A stretch of DNA of 20,484 bases from AC-69 sp035701505. GTDB taxonomy: Bacteria > Actinomycetota > UBA4738 > HRBIN12. Location: the NCBI GenBank assembly GCA_035701505.1, contig DASSSA010000127.1:1-20484 (forward strand). The letters run 5' to 3'. Positions 7,152 through 15,548 of this stretch are shown here, in pieces; positions within the stretch are counted from its first letter, which is position 1; each line of letters opens with the position of its first letter. A program made the translations under genes and the position numbers. The notes beneath the pieces were generated by a model. That model was not told the DNA's origin. It searched no databases and saw only the letters and a program-made list of their open reading frames with translations.

Positions 7152-7970
7152 ATGGACATGGAACAGATGGCAGAACAGGTCGTGGAGCGGCAGTCGGCCG
7201 TCGTGGACGTGACCGATGCCGACTTCGCGGACAAGGTGATCGAGGAATCCAAGCGCCGCCCGGTCGTGGTCGACCTGTGGGCGTCGTGGTGCGGGCCTTG
7301 CCGGACCCTGAGCCCCATCCTGGAACGGGTGGCCGAACAGCGAGGCGGGGATGTCCTGCTGGCCAAGATCGATGTGGACGCGAACCCTGACACCGCGGGC
7401 CAGTTCGGGGTGCAGAGCATCCCCACCGTGATCGCGTTCCGGGACGGAACGCCGGTGGACGGGTTCATCGGCGCCATCCCCGAGCCCATGGTGAAGGAGT
7501 TCGTCGAGCGGTTGCTCCCGTCGGAGGCGGACGTCGCGGCGCAGGCAGCGTTCGACGAGGAGCGATCGGGCGACGTGGCCGACGCCGAGCGACGGTACCG
7601 GGAGATCCTCACGTCCGACCCGGACAACCGGGGTGCCCGGCTGGGGCTGGGCCGGATCATTTTCGAGCGAGGAGAAGCTGAGGCGGCGGTGGAGGTGCTC
7701 ACCCCGCTCCTTCCAGATCCCCAGGCCGAGCGATTGCTGGCTCGGGTTCGCGTGGCCAAGTGGGCGGAGATCGACGGCTCCGGCACGCTTGCCTCGGCGA
7801 GGCGCCTGGCCGCTCAGGGCAGGTGGCGAGAAGCGCTCGACGGGATGCTCGGGGTCCTCGTCGACGATCCGGAGGCCCGTGAGGCGATGCTCGACGTCTT
7901 CGCGGTGCTCGGCGACGACGACCCGCTCGTGGCGGACTACCGCCGCAGGCTGGCGAACGCCCTGTTCTAG
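7152..7970 (+). CDS. Thioredoxin-domain protein with C-terminal TPR region (CnoX/YbbN-like)
   Basis: The product is 272 aa. The thioredoxin fold spans about residues 16-125, with active site WCGPC at 46-50 (preceded by VVDLWAS) and the cis-proline segment SIPTVIAF. Residues 130-272 are helical and form TPR-like repeats (AERRYREIL, AEAAVEVL and similar). This architecture is that of E. coli CnoX/YbbN, a holdase and co-chaperone that protects proteins from oxidative aggregation. Unlike E. coli YbbN, this protein keeps both cysteines of the active site, so it could also act as a disulfide reductase. ATG-7152 follows GGGAG at a short spacing; ATG-7158 is an alternative. It is followed at 21 nt by a methyltransferase gene on the same strand. 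Confidence 0.85.
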   Translation: MDMEQMAEQVVERQSAVVDVTDADFADKVIEESKRRPVVVDLWASWCGPCRTLSPILERVAEQRGGDVLLAKIDVDANPDTAGQFGVQSIPTVIAFRDGTPVDGFIGAIPEPMVKEFVERLLPSEADVAAQAAFDEERSGDVADAERRYREILTSDPDNRGARLGLGRIIFERGEAEAAVEVLTPLLPDPQAERLLARVRVAKWAEIDGSGTLASARRLAAQGRWREALDGMLGVLVDDPEAREAMLDVFAVLGDDDPLVADYRRRLANALF

Positions 7971-7991
7971 GCCTGTTCTCGGGAGGAGCGC

Positions 7992-8732
7992 ATGGCCGAG
8001 GTCCACGACCGCATCCGGGAGTGGTGGGACCGGGACGCCGGCACGTACGACCGCTCGGCCTCGCATGCCATGACCGACCCGGTGGAAGCGGCAGCCTGGC
8101 GGGCCGCCCTCCAACGGCTACTCCCGGATCCACCGGCCCACGTCCTCGACGTTGGGGCGGGCACCGGCGCGTTGAGCCTTCTCGCCGCCGAGCTGGGACA
8201 TAGGGTCACCGGGGTCGATCTGTCGCCGGGAATGCTGGATCGCGCCCGAGCGAAAGCGGAAGCCCAGGACCTGGAGATCGAGTTCGTCGTGGGGCCGGCC
8301 GAGGCGCCACCTGCCGGACCCTTCGACGCCGTGATCGAGCGGCACGTGCTGTGGACGGCGCCCGATCCCGTCGGCTCGCTCCGGGCCTGGCGCGAGGTCG
8401 CGCCCGAAGGCCGCGTGATCCTGTTCGAAGGGGCGTGGGGAACACCGGGCCTGGTCGAACGGGCCAGGGACGCGGCCATCGGCGCCATCCGTCGTATCTA
8501 CGGGATGCCACCGGATCATCACGCGCCGTACGACCCGGTGATCCTGTCGTCGTTGCCACTCGCCCGGCTGGACTCGCCGAGGCCGATCATCGAGGCCACC
8601 GTCGAGGCGGGATGGCGCGCGGTCCGCCTGTTCCGGCTGCGAGACGTGGAATGGGCCCAGCGGGCCGGGCACCCGCCGGTCCTGGGATGGCTGGAGCGCG
8701 TAGCCCGCTACGCGATCGTGGCCGACGCCTGA
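7992..8732 (+). CDS. Class I SAM-dependent methyltransferase
   Basis: The product is 246 aa. Motif I, VLDVGAGTGALSL (51-63), and the acidic end of beta 2, VTGVDLSPGML (72-82), define a Rossmann-type SAM-binding domain of the Methyltransf_11/25 kind. The N-terminal REWWDRDAGTYDR is typical of small-molecule or UbiE-like methyltransferases. The acceptor substrate cannot be read from the sequence. ATG-7992 has a strong GGGAGGAG upstream. It probably forms a two-gene unit with the thioredoxin-TPR gene. The last 25 bp overlap the 3' end of convergent lipB. Confidence 0.85.
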   Translation: MAEVHDRIREWWDRDAGTYDRSASHAMTDPVEAAAWRAALQRLLPDPPAHVLDVGAGTGALSLLAAELGHRVTGVDLSPGMLDRARAKAEAQDLEIEFVVGPAEAPPAGPFDAVIERHVLWTAPDPVGSLRAWREVAPEGRVILFEGAWGTPGLVERARDAAIGAIRRIYGMPPDHHAPYDPVILSSLPLARLDSPRPIIEATVEAGWRAVRLFRLRDVEWAQRAGHPPVLGWLERVARYAIVADA

Positions 8733-9421
8733 TACGCCGGCTGAACGAACGAGTCGGCCTCATCGGCCCGCGGCTCGAGCTCGACGCCGAAGACCCGCTC
8801 GAAGTGGCGAAGGATGGGCACGGTCATATCCGCCACCGTGATCTCCCGCCCGGCCAGCAGCGAAAGCGAAGCGACGCCCTCGTTCGCCAACCCGCACGGC
8901 ACGATGGCGTCGTACCACGACATGTCCGTGGTGCAGTTCAGGGCGAACCCGTGCAGGGTGACTCGGGCGCGCATGAGGCGAACGCCGATCGCGCACACCT
9001 TCCGCTCACCCGACCACACACCCGTCTGCACCTCGTTCCGGTGCAGCTCGACACCGACGTCTGCGGCGGCGCGGATGACGATCTCCTCGAGGCTCCGAAC
9101 GTACCCGATGGCGTCGGGCTTCGTGCCGATGTCCACGATCGGATAGCCCACGAGCTGGCCGGGTCCGTGGAACGTGAGGCTCCCGCCCCGGTCGATGAAG
9201 TGCAACTCCGCCCCGGCGGCACGGATCCGATCCTCGTTCCACACGATGTGCTCCGGCTTCCAACGTCGTCCTGCCGTGTACACGGGCGGATGCTCCAGGA
9301 GGATCAGCGTGTCTGGGATCTCGCCGGCCAGCCGCCGACGGGCCAGGTCGTGCATGGCCTCGTTCGCGGCCGCGTAGGCGACGGGCTCCGGCGGCCTGAC
9401 GAGCCATCCCGTCCGGGGCAT
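8708..9421 (-). CDS. lipB: Lipoyl(octanoyl) transferase
   Basis: LipB moves an octanoyl group from acyl carrier protein to lipoyl domains, the step before LipA. The protein is 237 aa from ATG-9421. The catalytic pair is present: Lys141 in GERKVCAIGVR and Cys176 in IVPCGL, close to the positions I recall for the M. tuberculosis enzyme (Lys142, Cys176). Other family blocks are EHPPVYTAGRR, RGGSLTFHGPGQLVGYPI and HGFALNC. The open frame runs far upstream through the E2 gene, but homology starts at ATG-9421, 2 nt after the E2 stop, so it is the last gene of the E3-E1-E2 operon. Confidence 0.95.
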   Translation of the reverse strand: MPRTGWLVRPPEPVAYAAANEAMHDLARRRLAGEIPDTLILLEHPPVYTAGRRWKPEHIVWNEDRIRAAGAELHFIDRGGSLTFHGPGQLVGYPIVDIGTKPDAIGYVRSLEEIVIRAAADVGVELHRNEVQTGVWSGERKVCAIGVRLMRARVTLHGFALNCTTDMSWYDAIVPCGLANEGVASLSLLAGREITVADMTVPILRHFERVFGVELEPRADEADSFVQPAYQASATIA

Positions 9422-9423
9422 GG

Positions 9424-10878
9424 CTACAGTCCCAGGTCCTCGGTCCAGTCCCAGGTCTCCATGTTCTCCTTGATCCTGCCCAGGTACTGGGAGGCGAGCG
9501 CGCCGTCGATCACCCGGTGATCCCACGACATCGAGACGTACACCATGTGCCGAACGGCGATGGCATCGTCGATGACCACGGGCCGCTTCACCACGGCGTC
9601 GAACGCGAGGATGCCGGTCTGCGGTTGGTTGATGATCGGGACCGAGAGGATGGAGCCGAACGGGCCGGGGTTCGTGATGGTGAACGTCCCCTCGTGGACC
9701 TCGTCGGGCTTCAGCTGGTGGGCACGGGCTCGCGTCGCGAGGTCGTTGATGGCCCGGGCCAAGCCGATGAGGTTCATCCCGTCGGCCCCCTTCACCACCG
9801 GAACGATCAGACCCTGGTCGTACGAGACGGCGATCCCCAGGTTGACGTAGTGCTTGACGACGATCTCCTCGCCCCGGAGCTCGCTGTTCACCAGGGGATT
9901 CGCAAGCAGTGCGTCGACCACCGCCCGGGCCAGGAACGGCATGTAGGTCAGGTTGAAACCCTCTCGCGCCGTGAACGCCTCCTTGGCCGCGGAACGGATG
10001 CGGGCGATCTTCTCCATGTCGACCTCGACCATGTTCCATGCCCTGGCCGAGACCTGAAGGCTCCGGGTCATGTGTTCGGCGATGGCCTTTCGAACGACGG
10101 TCATGGGGACGACTTCCTCGCCGCCACGGGCGGCGGCGGGAGTGGGAGCGGCCTGCGGCTCGGGGGCCGCTTCCGGAACTGGCGCGGGTGGGGTCGTGGC
10201 GGGGGCCGGCACGGTCGGTTCGGCAGCGGGCCGCGCTCCGAGGGCCGCCGTCTCGCGCGACACCGCGAAGGCCATGACGTCGTTCTTCGTGATCCGGCCG
10301 CCGGTCCCGGTCCCGATCACCTGAGAGAGGTCGACGCCGTTCTCCTCGGCGAGGCGGCGGACGAGCGGCGAGATGATCTGACTCCTCGGGCCCCGGTCGG
10401 GTATCTGCTCCGCCGGTACAGGCGCGGGGGGCGCTCCGGAAGCAACCAGAGGTGGTGCAGCGGCTGGCGGGGCGGAGCCGGGCCCTGCCCCACGCTGTGG
10501 CTGGGATTGGGGCGCCGCTGCAGTAGGGGGTTCGGCCTGCTCCCGGGCAGAGTCCGGCGGAGCCCCGCCGGTCGCTGCGACGGACTCAGGTTGCGCCGGC
10601 TGTTGGGCAGAGTCCGGCGAAGGCCCGGCACCCGCGGCCTGTCCAGCGCCGTCGATCTCGGCGATGGGCGTCTTCACCGACACGGTCTGCCCCTCCTGCA
10701 CCAGGATCTTCGTCACCGTCCCAGCGGCGGGGGAGGGGACCTCGGTGTCCACCTTGTCCGTGGAGATCTCGAAGAGCGGTTCGTCCTGATCGACGTGGTC
10801 GCCCTCCTGCTTCAGCCACTTGGTGATGGTCCCCTCGACGACCGTCTCGCCGAGCTGCGGCATGGTCACGGTGGTCAT
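9424..10878 (-). CDS. 2-oxoacid dehydrogenase E2 (dihydrolipoamide acyltransferase)
   Basis: This is the core subunit of a pyruvate or branched-chain 2-oxoacid dehydrogenase complex, 484 aa. It has one lipoyl domain (1-75) with the lipoylated Lys42 in STDKVDTEV. A long Ala/Pro-rich linker (about 76-165) leads to the E3/E1-binding domain (about 166-204; SPLVRRLAEENGVDL and GGRITKNDVMAF). A second Ala/Pro linker (205-252) precedes the acetyltransferase domain with catalytic His454 and Asp458 in DHRVIDG. The linker DNA contains short direct repeats. The start has GGGAGGG upstream. It follows E1 beta by 19 nt and precedes lipB by 2 nt. It is the only E2 in view although two E1 pairs are present, so it may serve both. 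The substrate class cannot be fixed from the sequence alone. Confidence 0.92.
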   Translation of the reverse strand: MTTVTMPQLGETVVEGTITKWLKQEGDHVDQDEPLFEISTDKVDTEVPSPAAGTVTKILVQEGQTVSVKTPIAEIDGAGQAAGAGPSPDSAQQPAQPESVAATGGAPPDSAREQAEPPTAAAPQSQPQRGAGPGSAPPAAAPPLVASGAPPAPVPAEQIPDRGPRSQIISPLVRRLAEENGVDLSQVIGTGTGGRITKNDVMAFAVSRETAALGARPAAEPTVPAPATTPPAPVPEAAPEPQAAPTPAAARGGEEVVPMTVVRKAIAEHMTRSLQVSARAWNMVEVDMEKIARIRSAAKEAFTAREGFNLTYMPFLARAVVDALLANPLVNSELRGEEIVVKHYVNLGIAVSYDQGLIVPVVKGADGMNLIGLARAINDLATRARAHQLKPDEVHEGTFTITNPGPFGSILSVPIINQPQTGILAFDAVVKRPVVIDDAIAVRHMVYVSMSWDHRVIDGALASQYLGRIKENMETWDWTEDLGL

Positions 10879-10897
10879 GAGCCCTCCCGGGAGATCG

Positions 10898-11944
10898 TTA
10901 CCACGCGGACAGCTTCTCCACCGCGGCCTCGATGTCGGCTACCTGCGGCAGATATGCGTCCTCGAGGGGCGGCGAGAACGGAACCGGCACGTTCGGCGGT
11001 GCGAGGCGCATCACCGGCGCATCGAGGTGCTGGAAGCCCTCCTCGGCGATCATCGCAGCAACCTCGGCCCCGACTCCCAGGAACCGGTGGCTCTCGTACA
11101 GGACCAGCACCCGGGTCGTCTTCTCCACCGATGACAGGATGGTTTCCGTGTCGAGCGGGTGAACCGTGCGAAGGTCCACCACCTCGACGGAGACGCCCTT
11201 CTGGGAGAGGTTCTCTGCCGCCTCGAGCGCCAGATGCGCCATCATCCCGTACGTCACGATCGACACGTCGGTGCCCTCGCGCTGTACCTTCGCCCGCCCG
11301 ATGGGCACGAGGAAGTCCGGCTCCTCCGGGACAACCTCCTTGATCCGGCGGTAGATCCATTTGTGCTCGAAGAACACGCAGGGGTTGTCGTCACGCACGG
11401 CCGATTTCAGCAACCCCTTGGCGTCGGAGGGGAAGGCCGGGCAGAGCACCTTCAGCCCCGGAGCGTGAGCGAACCACGGCTCGGGGTTGGTGGAGTGGAA
11501 GGAGCTCGCACGTACGCCGCCGCCGGACGGCCCGCGAAGCACCATCGGCAGTGGGACGCCGGAGCGGTAGTGGTACCGGGCGGCCGCGGTGACGATCTCG
11601 TCGTAGCCGGAGGTCATGAAGTCGGCGTATTGGAATTCGGCGACGGGGCGGAAGCCCTCCATGGCTGAACCGACGGCCATCCCGACGATGGTCTCCTCGG
11701 CGATCGGGGTGTCCATCACGCGCTCGGGGCCGAACCGGTCGATGAACCCCTCGGTCACCTTGAACGCCCCGCCATAGGCGCCGATGTCCTCCCCGAGCAG
11801 GTACACGCGCTCGTCGCGCTCCATCTCCTCCCACAGCGCCTCGGCGATGGCGATGAGGTAGGTGGCCTCCCCGGCCTCGGTCCGCTTCCCTCGAGGTTCG
11901 GCTCCGTGGCCGGCCGCCCCCGATTCCACCTGTGCCGTCGCCAT
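10898..11944 (-). CDS. 2-oxoacid dehydrogenase E1 beta subunit, second copy (pyruvate-type likely)
   Basis: The product is 348 aa from ATG-11944, which overlaps the E1-alpha stop (TGATG). Family blocks are LLGEDIGAYGGAFKVTEG, VMDTPIAEETIVG, QYADFMTSGYDEI, GGGVRASSFHSTNPEPWF (with the active-site-region His) and VEVVDLRTVHPLDTETI. An unusual charged N-terminal leader of about 26 residues precedes the family core. It is clearly paralogous to the 4947-5933 gene but lacks its branched-chain-like YRLIKG block, and its operon with E1 alpha, E2 and E3 suggests the housekeeping pyruvate complex or an acetoin-type complex. Substrate is inference. The open frame extends 19 codons upstream of the chosen start; coupling to E1 alpha supports ATG-11944. 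Confidence 0.88.
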   Translation of the reverse strand: MATAQVESGAAGHGAEPRGKRTEAGEATYLIAIAEALWEEMERDERVYLLGEDIGAYGGAFKVTEGFIDRFGPERVMDTPIAEETIVGMAVGSAMEGFRPVAEFQYADFMTSGYDEIVTAAARYHYRSGVPLPMVLRGPSGGGVRASSFHSTNPEPWFAHAPGLKVLCPAFPSDAKGLLKSAVRDDNPCVFFEHKWIYRRIKEVVPEEPDFLVPIGRAKVQREGTDVSIVTYGMMAHLALEAAENLSQKGVSVEVVDLRTVHPLDTETILSSVEKTTRVLVLYESHRFLGVGAEVAAMIAEEGFQHLDAPVMRLAPPNVPVPFSPPLEDAYLPQVADIEAAVEKLSAW

Positions 11945-13002
11945 CAGCCGGTTCCCCCCTCGCGCGAGGGGTCGCCCCGCCAGTACCCGTCTTCCACCCA
12001 CAGGCCCCTGGTCACGTCGGAGGCCACGGGGAACGGAGACGCCTGGGCGAACTCGTACCCCTCGTCGAACTCACGCTCGATGCGCTCCTGGATCCGCTTG
12101 ACCACCTCGGCGTCGACGACCTCGTGAGCCAGGAGGAGTTCCTCGAACCGCTTCACGGGATCCTTGTGCTGCATGTACTCCTCGAGCATCTCCTTGGGGA
12201 CGTACTTGGCGGGATCGTGCCCGGCGTGGCCGCGCCACCGAAGCGACACCGACTCGATGAGGGTTGGCCCCTCTCCGGCCCGCGCCCGATCCACGGCCTG
12301 CAGCGTTAAGCGATAGACGTCGAGCACGTCGGCCCCGTCCACCCGGACCCCCGGGAACCCGTACGCCACCGCCCGCTCGGCCACCGTGGGGACGGCGAAC
12401 TCGAGCGGGTTCGGCGTCGAGTAGGCCCACAGGTTGTTGTTCACCACCCACACTACGGGGAGCCGATGGACGGCCGAGACGTTCAACGCCTCGTGCCACC
12501 GGCCGTTCGACGTGGCCCCCTCCCCGCAGATGGCCAGGGCCACCCGCTGTTCCCCGCGCCGCTTGTAGGCGAGCGCCGCTCCGCACGCGATCGGGTAGGC
12601 GAGCGGCAGGTGGGAGACCGGGGTCCAGGTCCGGTGGCCGAGCCAGTCGCCGACGTGGCTGTTGCCGTCACGACCTCGAGTGAACCCGTCGATCCGGCCC
12701 CAGTACTGCGCCATCACGCGGTTCAGGTCCAGACCCTTCGTGAGCTGGGCCGAGAGGTCTCGGTGGGTGGGGAACAGGGAGTCGTCCTCGCGGAGGGTGT
12801 ACGCCACGCCGACATGTGTCCCCTCCTGGCCGCGGCCCGAGTAGATCGCCCCGGGCAGCCGCCCCTGCCGGTACAGCGCCTCGATGCGCTCGTCGAAGTA
12901 CCGGCACAGCTTGAGCTTGTACAGGACGTCCTTCAGCTGGTCGTCGGACAGCCCGACCCGCCAGTCCGCTTCGGCCTGCTTCTCGGATACTTCGGTCGCC
13001 AT
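11944..13002 (-). CDS. 2-oxoacid dehydrogenase E1 alpha subunit, second copy (pyruvate-type likely)
   Basis: The product is 352 aa. The ThDP motif runs from GEG (160-162) to NNN (188-190), with GEGATSNGRWHEALNVS between. Upstream blocks IYSGRGQEGTHVGVAYTL and FPTHRDLSAQLTKG fit the heterotetrameric E1 alpha family. FTRGRDGNSHVGDW replaces the branched-chain-type GGRQMPAHW, so this pair probably differs in substrate from bkdAA-bkdAB. ATG-13002 lies 10 nt after the lpd stop, and the ribosome-binding GAGGGGGCG overlaps that stop. The 3' end shares one base with the start of E1 beta. Pyruvate is the most likely substrate because E2 and E3 are in the same operon, but 2-oxoisovalerate or acetoin cannot be excluded. 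Confidence 0.88.
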   Translation of the reverse strand: MATEVSEKQAEADWRVGLSDDQLKDVLYKLKLCRYFDERIEALYRQGRLPGAIYSGRGQEGTHVGVAYTLREDDSLFPTHRDLSAQLTKGLDLNRVMAQYWGRIDGFTRGRDGNSHVGDWLGHRTWTPVSHLPLAYPIACGAALAYKRRGEQRVALAICGEGATSNGRWHEALNVSAVHRLPVVWVVNNNLWAYSTPNPLEFAVPTVAERAVAYGFPGVRVDGADVLDVYRLTLQAVDRARAGEGPTLIESVSLRWRGHAGHDPAKYVPKEMLEEYMQHKDPVKRFEELLLAHEVVDAEVVKRIQERIEREFDEGYEFAQASPFPVASDVTRGLWVEDGYWRGDPSREGGTG

Positions 13003-13012
13003 GGGCGCCCCC

Positions 13013-14404
13013 TCAGCCGGTGTGTAAGGGCTTGCCGGCCAGCGCGAGGTGGGCCTCGCCGATGGCCTCGGACAGTGTCGGGTGCGGGTGGATCAGGGCG
13101 GCCACCTCGGCGGGGACCGCCTCCCAGTTGGTGATGAGCATCGCCTCGGCGATGAGGTCGGTAACGTGCGGCCCCACCATGTGTATCCCGAGAACGGGGC
13201 CCCCGCTCCTGTCGGCGATCACCTTCACGATGCCGCCTTCGCCGACGATGTTGGCCTTGCCAACGGCCTGGAAGTTGAGCTTCTCCACCTGGACCTCGTG
13301 TCCCCGTTCCACCGCCTGCGCCTCGGTCAGCCCGACCGATGCCACCTCAGGGGTGCAGTAGGTGACCCGCGGGATACCCGCGTAGTCGATCTCGGGCACC
13401 TCGATCCCTGCGATCCGTTCGGCGACGGCGATCCCCTCTGTGAAGGCGACGTGGGCCAGCTGGAGCGGCGTCGCGGCGACGTCGCCCACCGCCCAAACAT
13501 GGGGGGCCGTCGTGTGGAGCTGACCCTCCACCTTGACGAACCCCCGGTCGAGTTCGACGCCCGCCTGTTCAGCCCCGAGACCGTCGGTCACCGGCCCTCT
13601 TCCCACGGCCACCAGGCACACGTCGGCGGTGACCGTTTGGCTCGCTCCGGCCACCTCGTAGACGACCTTGACCGCATCGCCGACAGCGTCGATCGACTGC
13701 ACACGCGCTCCGGCGAAGGCCTGGATGCCGCGCTTCCGGAACGCCCGTCCGAGCTCCTTGGAGATGTCCTCGTCCTCGAGGGGCGCGATCCGCGGGAGCG
13801 CCTCGAGGACCGTCACCTCCGCCCCGAGCGAGCGGTACAGCGAGGCGAACTCCAGGCCCACTGCACCCGCCCCGATGACCACAGCGGACGTGGGGATGGA
13901 GGGATAGGTGAGCGCCTGATCGCTCGTGATGATCCGGTCGGTGATGGACAGGCCGGGCAGCAGCTTGGGCGACGAGCCGGTGGCGATGACGACATCGGCC
14001 GCGGAGACCTCCTTGCCGTCCACCGACACGGAGGTACCGGATCGAAGGAGGGCCGTCCCCTGCACGACATCGACCCTTCGAGCCTTGATGAGCGATGTGA
14101 GTCCGGAGACGAGCTTGTCGACCATCCGATCCTCGAAGGCCTTGACCGCGTCCCAGTCGGCGGAGCCGCTCGCCTTCACACCCCATTCCTCCGCTCGGTT
14201 GACGGTGTCGAGGACCTCGGCCGATCGAAGCAGCGCCTTGGTGGGGATGCATCCGCGGAGCAAGCAGGTCCCGCCGAGCCTCCCGTCACGTTCGACCAGG
14301 GCCACGCGCTTGCCAAGTTCCGCCGACCGCAAGGCGCAGGAGTACCCGCCGGTCCCCGAGCCGATCACCACGACGTCGTAGGCATCAGCCATCCGAACGG
14401 CCAT
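13013..14404 (-). CDS. lpd: Dihydrolipoyl dehydrogenase (E3)
   Basis: This FAD disulfide oxidoreductase reoxidises dihydrolipoyl groups of 2-oxoacid dehydrogenases and of glycine cleavage, passing electrons to NAD+. The protein is 463 aa from ATG-14404 (ATG-14392 is an alternative). The FAD Rossmann motif is VVVIGSGTGGYSCAL, the redox pair is Cys47/Cys52 in GGTCLLRGCIPTKALL, the NAD domain motif is VVIGAGAVGLEFASL, the second FAD motif is HVWAVGDVA, and the C-terminal base pair His-Glu is in HPHPTLSEAIGEA. GGCGGCGGTAAC precedes the start. The open frame runs 69 codons further upstream into gcvT on the other strand, without homology. It is the first gene of the lpd, E1-alpha, E1-beta, E2, lipB operon, and only 34 bp separate it from divergent gcvT. 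Confidence 0.95.
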   Translation of the reverse strand: MAVRMADAYDVVVIGSGTGGYSCALRSAELGKRVALVERDGRLGGTCLLRGCIPTKALLRSAEVLDTVNRAEEWGVKASGSADWDAVKAFEDRMVDKLVSGLTSLIKARRVDVVQGTALLRSGTSVSVDGKEVSAADVVIATGSSPKLLPGLSITDRIITSDQALTYPSIPTSAVVIGAGAVGLEFASLYRSLGAEVTVLEALPRIAPLEDEDISKELGRAFRKRGIQAFAGARVQSIDAVGDAVKVVYEVAGASQTVTADVCLVAVGRGPVTDGLGAEQAGVELDRGFVKVEGQLHTTAPHVWAVGDVAATPLQLAHVAFTEGIAVAERIAGIEVPEIDYAGIPRVTYCTPEVASVGLTEAQAVERGHEVQVEKLNFQAVGKANIVGEGGIVKVIADRSGGPVLGIHMVGPHVTDLIAEAMLITNWEAVPAEVAALIHPHPTLSEAIGEAHLALAGKPLHTG

Positions 14405-14419
14405 GTTACCGCCGCCGTC

Positions 14420-14434
14420 GCATCCATAGGATGC
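14420..14434. promoter_or_regulatory. Palindrome and gcvT -10 in the lpd-gcvT divergent gap
   Basis: GCATCC-ATA-GGATGC is a perfect 6-bp inverted repeat centred in a 34-bp intergenic gap. TAGGAT (14427-14432) inside it sits 6 nt before the gcvT ATG at 14439, the distance from a -10 hexamer to a transcription start, so gcvT mRNA is probably leaderless. No Shine-Dalgarno is visible. The symmetry could also be a repressor site controlling both directions. Confidence 0.5.
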
Positions 14435-14438
14435 ACTC

Positions 14439-15545
14439 ATGCACTCGGCTGACCTGCTCCGGACGCCCCTGGAGGAGGTCCATCGCGAGCTCGGAGCGAA
14501 GATAGGCGCCTTCGCCGGATGGGCGATGCCCATCGAGTACGAGGGGACCATCTCCGAACATCGGGCCGTTCGTGAGCGGGTTGGCATGTTCGACCTCAGC
14601 CACCTCGGCAAAGTGGACGTGGCTGGTCCCGGTGCCCTGGCGCTTCTTCAGCAGACCTTCACGAACGACCACTCGAGGCTCCAGGTTGGCCGTGCCCTGT
14701 ACAACCTGGTCCTGAACGACAGGGGAGGCGTCGAGGAGGACCTGATCGCGTATCGGCTCGGGCCCGACCGCTTCTTCCTCGTGCCGAACGCCTCGAACAC
14801 GGCCAAGGTGGTGGCCATCCTCCAAGAGCAAGCCTCGGGCGCCGACGTGGTCGAACATGCGGGATGGTGCTTCCTCGGGGTTCAGGGGCCGCGCTCTCCC
14901 GAGGTCGTGGGGGCGCTGTTCCCCGTGGCCGCCGACCTCACGTTCATGGGCTGCACCGAGTCGGAATACCGGGGACGGCGGCTCGTTCTCACTCGCTCCG
15001 GATACACCGGAGAGGTGGGATTCGAGCTGTTCACCGAGGGTGCCTCCGCCGAGGATCTGTGGACCGATCTGATGGAGGCGGGGGAGCCGTTTCAGATCGA
15101 GCCCTGCGGGCTGGGGGCCCGCGACGTCCTCCGCCTGGAGATGGGCTATCCGCTGTACGGCCAGGACCTGCTTCCCGAGCGGACGCCGTTCGAGGCTGGC
15201 CTGTCGTGGGCGGTGTCGTTCGACAAGGGATCGTTCCGAGGCCGTGATGCGCTGGAGCGGCAGCGGCGGGAGGGCGTCTTCACCAAGTTGCGCGGATTGG
15301 TGACGGAAGGCCGACGCCACATCCCACGGGCCCATTGCGCGGTGCTAGCGGACGAGGCCCGGGTCGGGGAGGTCACGAGCGGGACATTCTCCCCCATCAT
15401 CAAGCACGGGATCGCACTTGCGTACCTCTCGTCGGCCGACCGGTTCGAGCCGGGCACCGAGGTCCAGATCGACGTGCGTGGAAGGATCGGCCCTGCGCGC
15501 GTCGTGAAGCCGCCGTTCGTCGATCGGAGCCCACGAGGCCGGTAA
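14439..15545 (+). CDS. gcvT: Glycine cleavage system T protein (aminomethyltransferase)
   Basis: GcvT takes the aminomethyl group from lipoyl-GcvH and gives 5,10-methylene-THF plus ammonia. The protein is 368 aa, normal for the family. The catalytic Asp101 is in GGVEEDLIAY, at the same number as I recall for E. coli. Other blocks are FAGWAMPIEY, MFDLSHLGKV, TRSGYTGEVGFELF, CGLGARDVLRLEMGYPLYG and GEVTSGTFSPIIKHGIALAYL. These favour true GcvT over YgfZ or dimethylglycine-oxidase relatives. gcvH and gcvP are not in the window, but the lipoyl reductase lpd and lipA/lipB are. The start lacks a ribosome-binding site and is probably leaderless. The 3' end stops 3 nt from the convergent lipoprotein gene. 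Confidence 0.93.
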   Translation: MHSADLLRTPLEEVHRELGAKIGAFAGWAMPIEYEGTISEHRAVRERVGMFDLSHLGKVDVAGPGALALLQQTFTNDHSRLQVGRALYNLVLNDRGGVEEDLIAYRLGPDRFFLVPNASNTAKVVAILQEQASGADVVEHAGWCFLGVQGPRSPEVVGALFPVAADLTFMGCTESEYRGRRLVLTRSGYTGEVGFELFTEGASAEDLWTDLMEAGEPFQIEPCGLGARDVLRLEMGYPLYGQDLLPERTPFEAGLSWAVSFDKGSFRGRDALERQRREGVFTKLRGLVTEGRRHIPRAHCAVLADEARVGEVTSGTFSPIIKHGIALAYLSSADRFEPGTEVQIDVRGRIGPARVVKPPFVDRSPRGR

Positions 15546-15548
15546 GGC

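Noticed and set aside
10501..10640. Direct repeats of GGGCAGAGTCCGGCG within the E2 gene
   Set aside because: They encode the low-complexity Pro/Ala linker of E2, where such repeats are normal.
9517..11343. Open frame of about 600 codons on the plus strand across E2 and E1 beta
   Set aside because: It mirrors the Ala/Pro linkers and codon bias of the genes opposite and has no recognisable domain.
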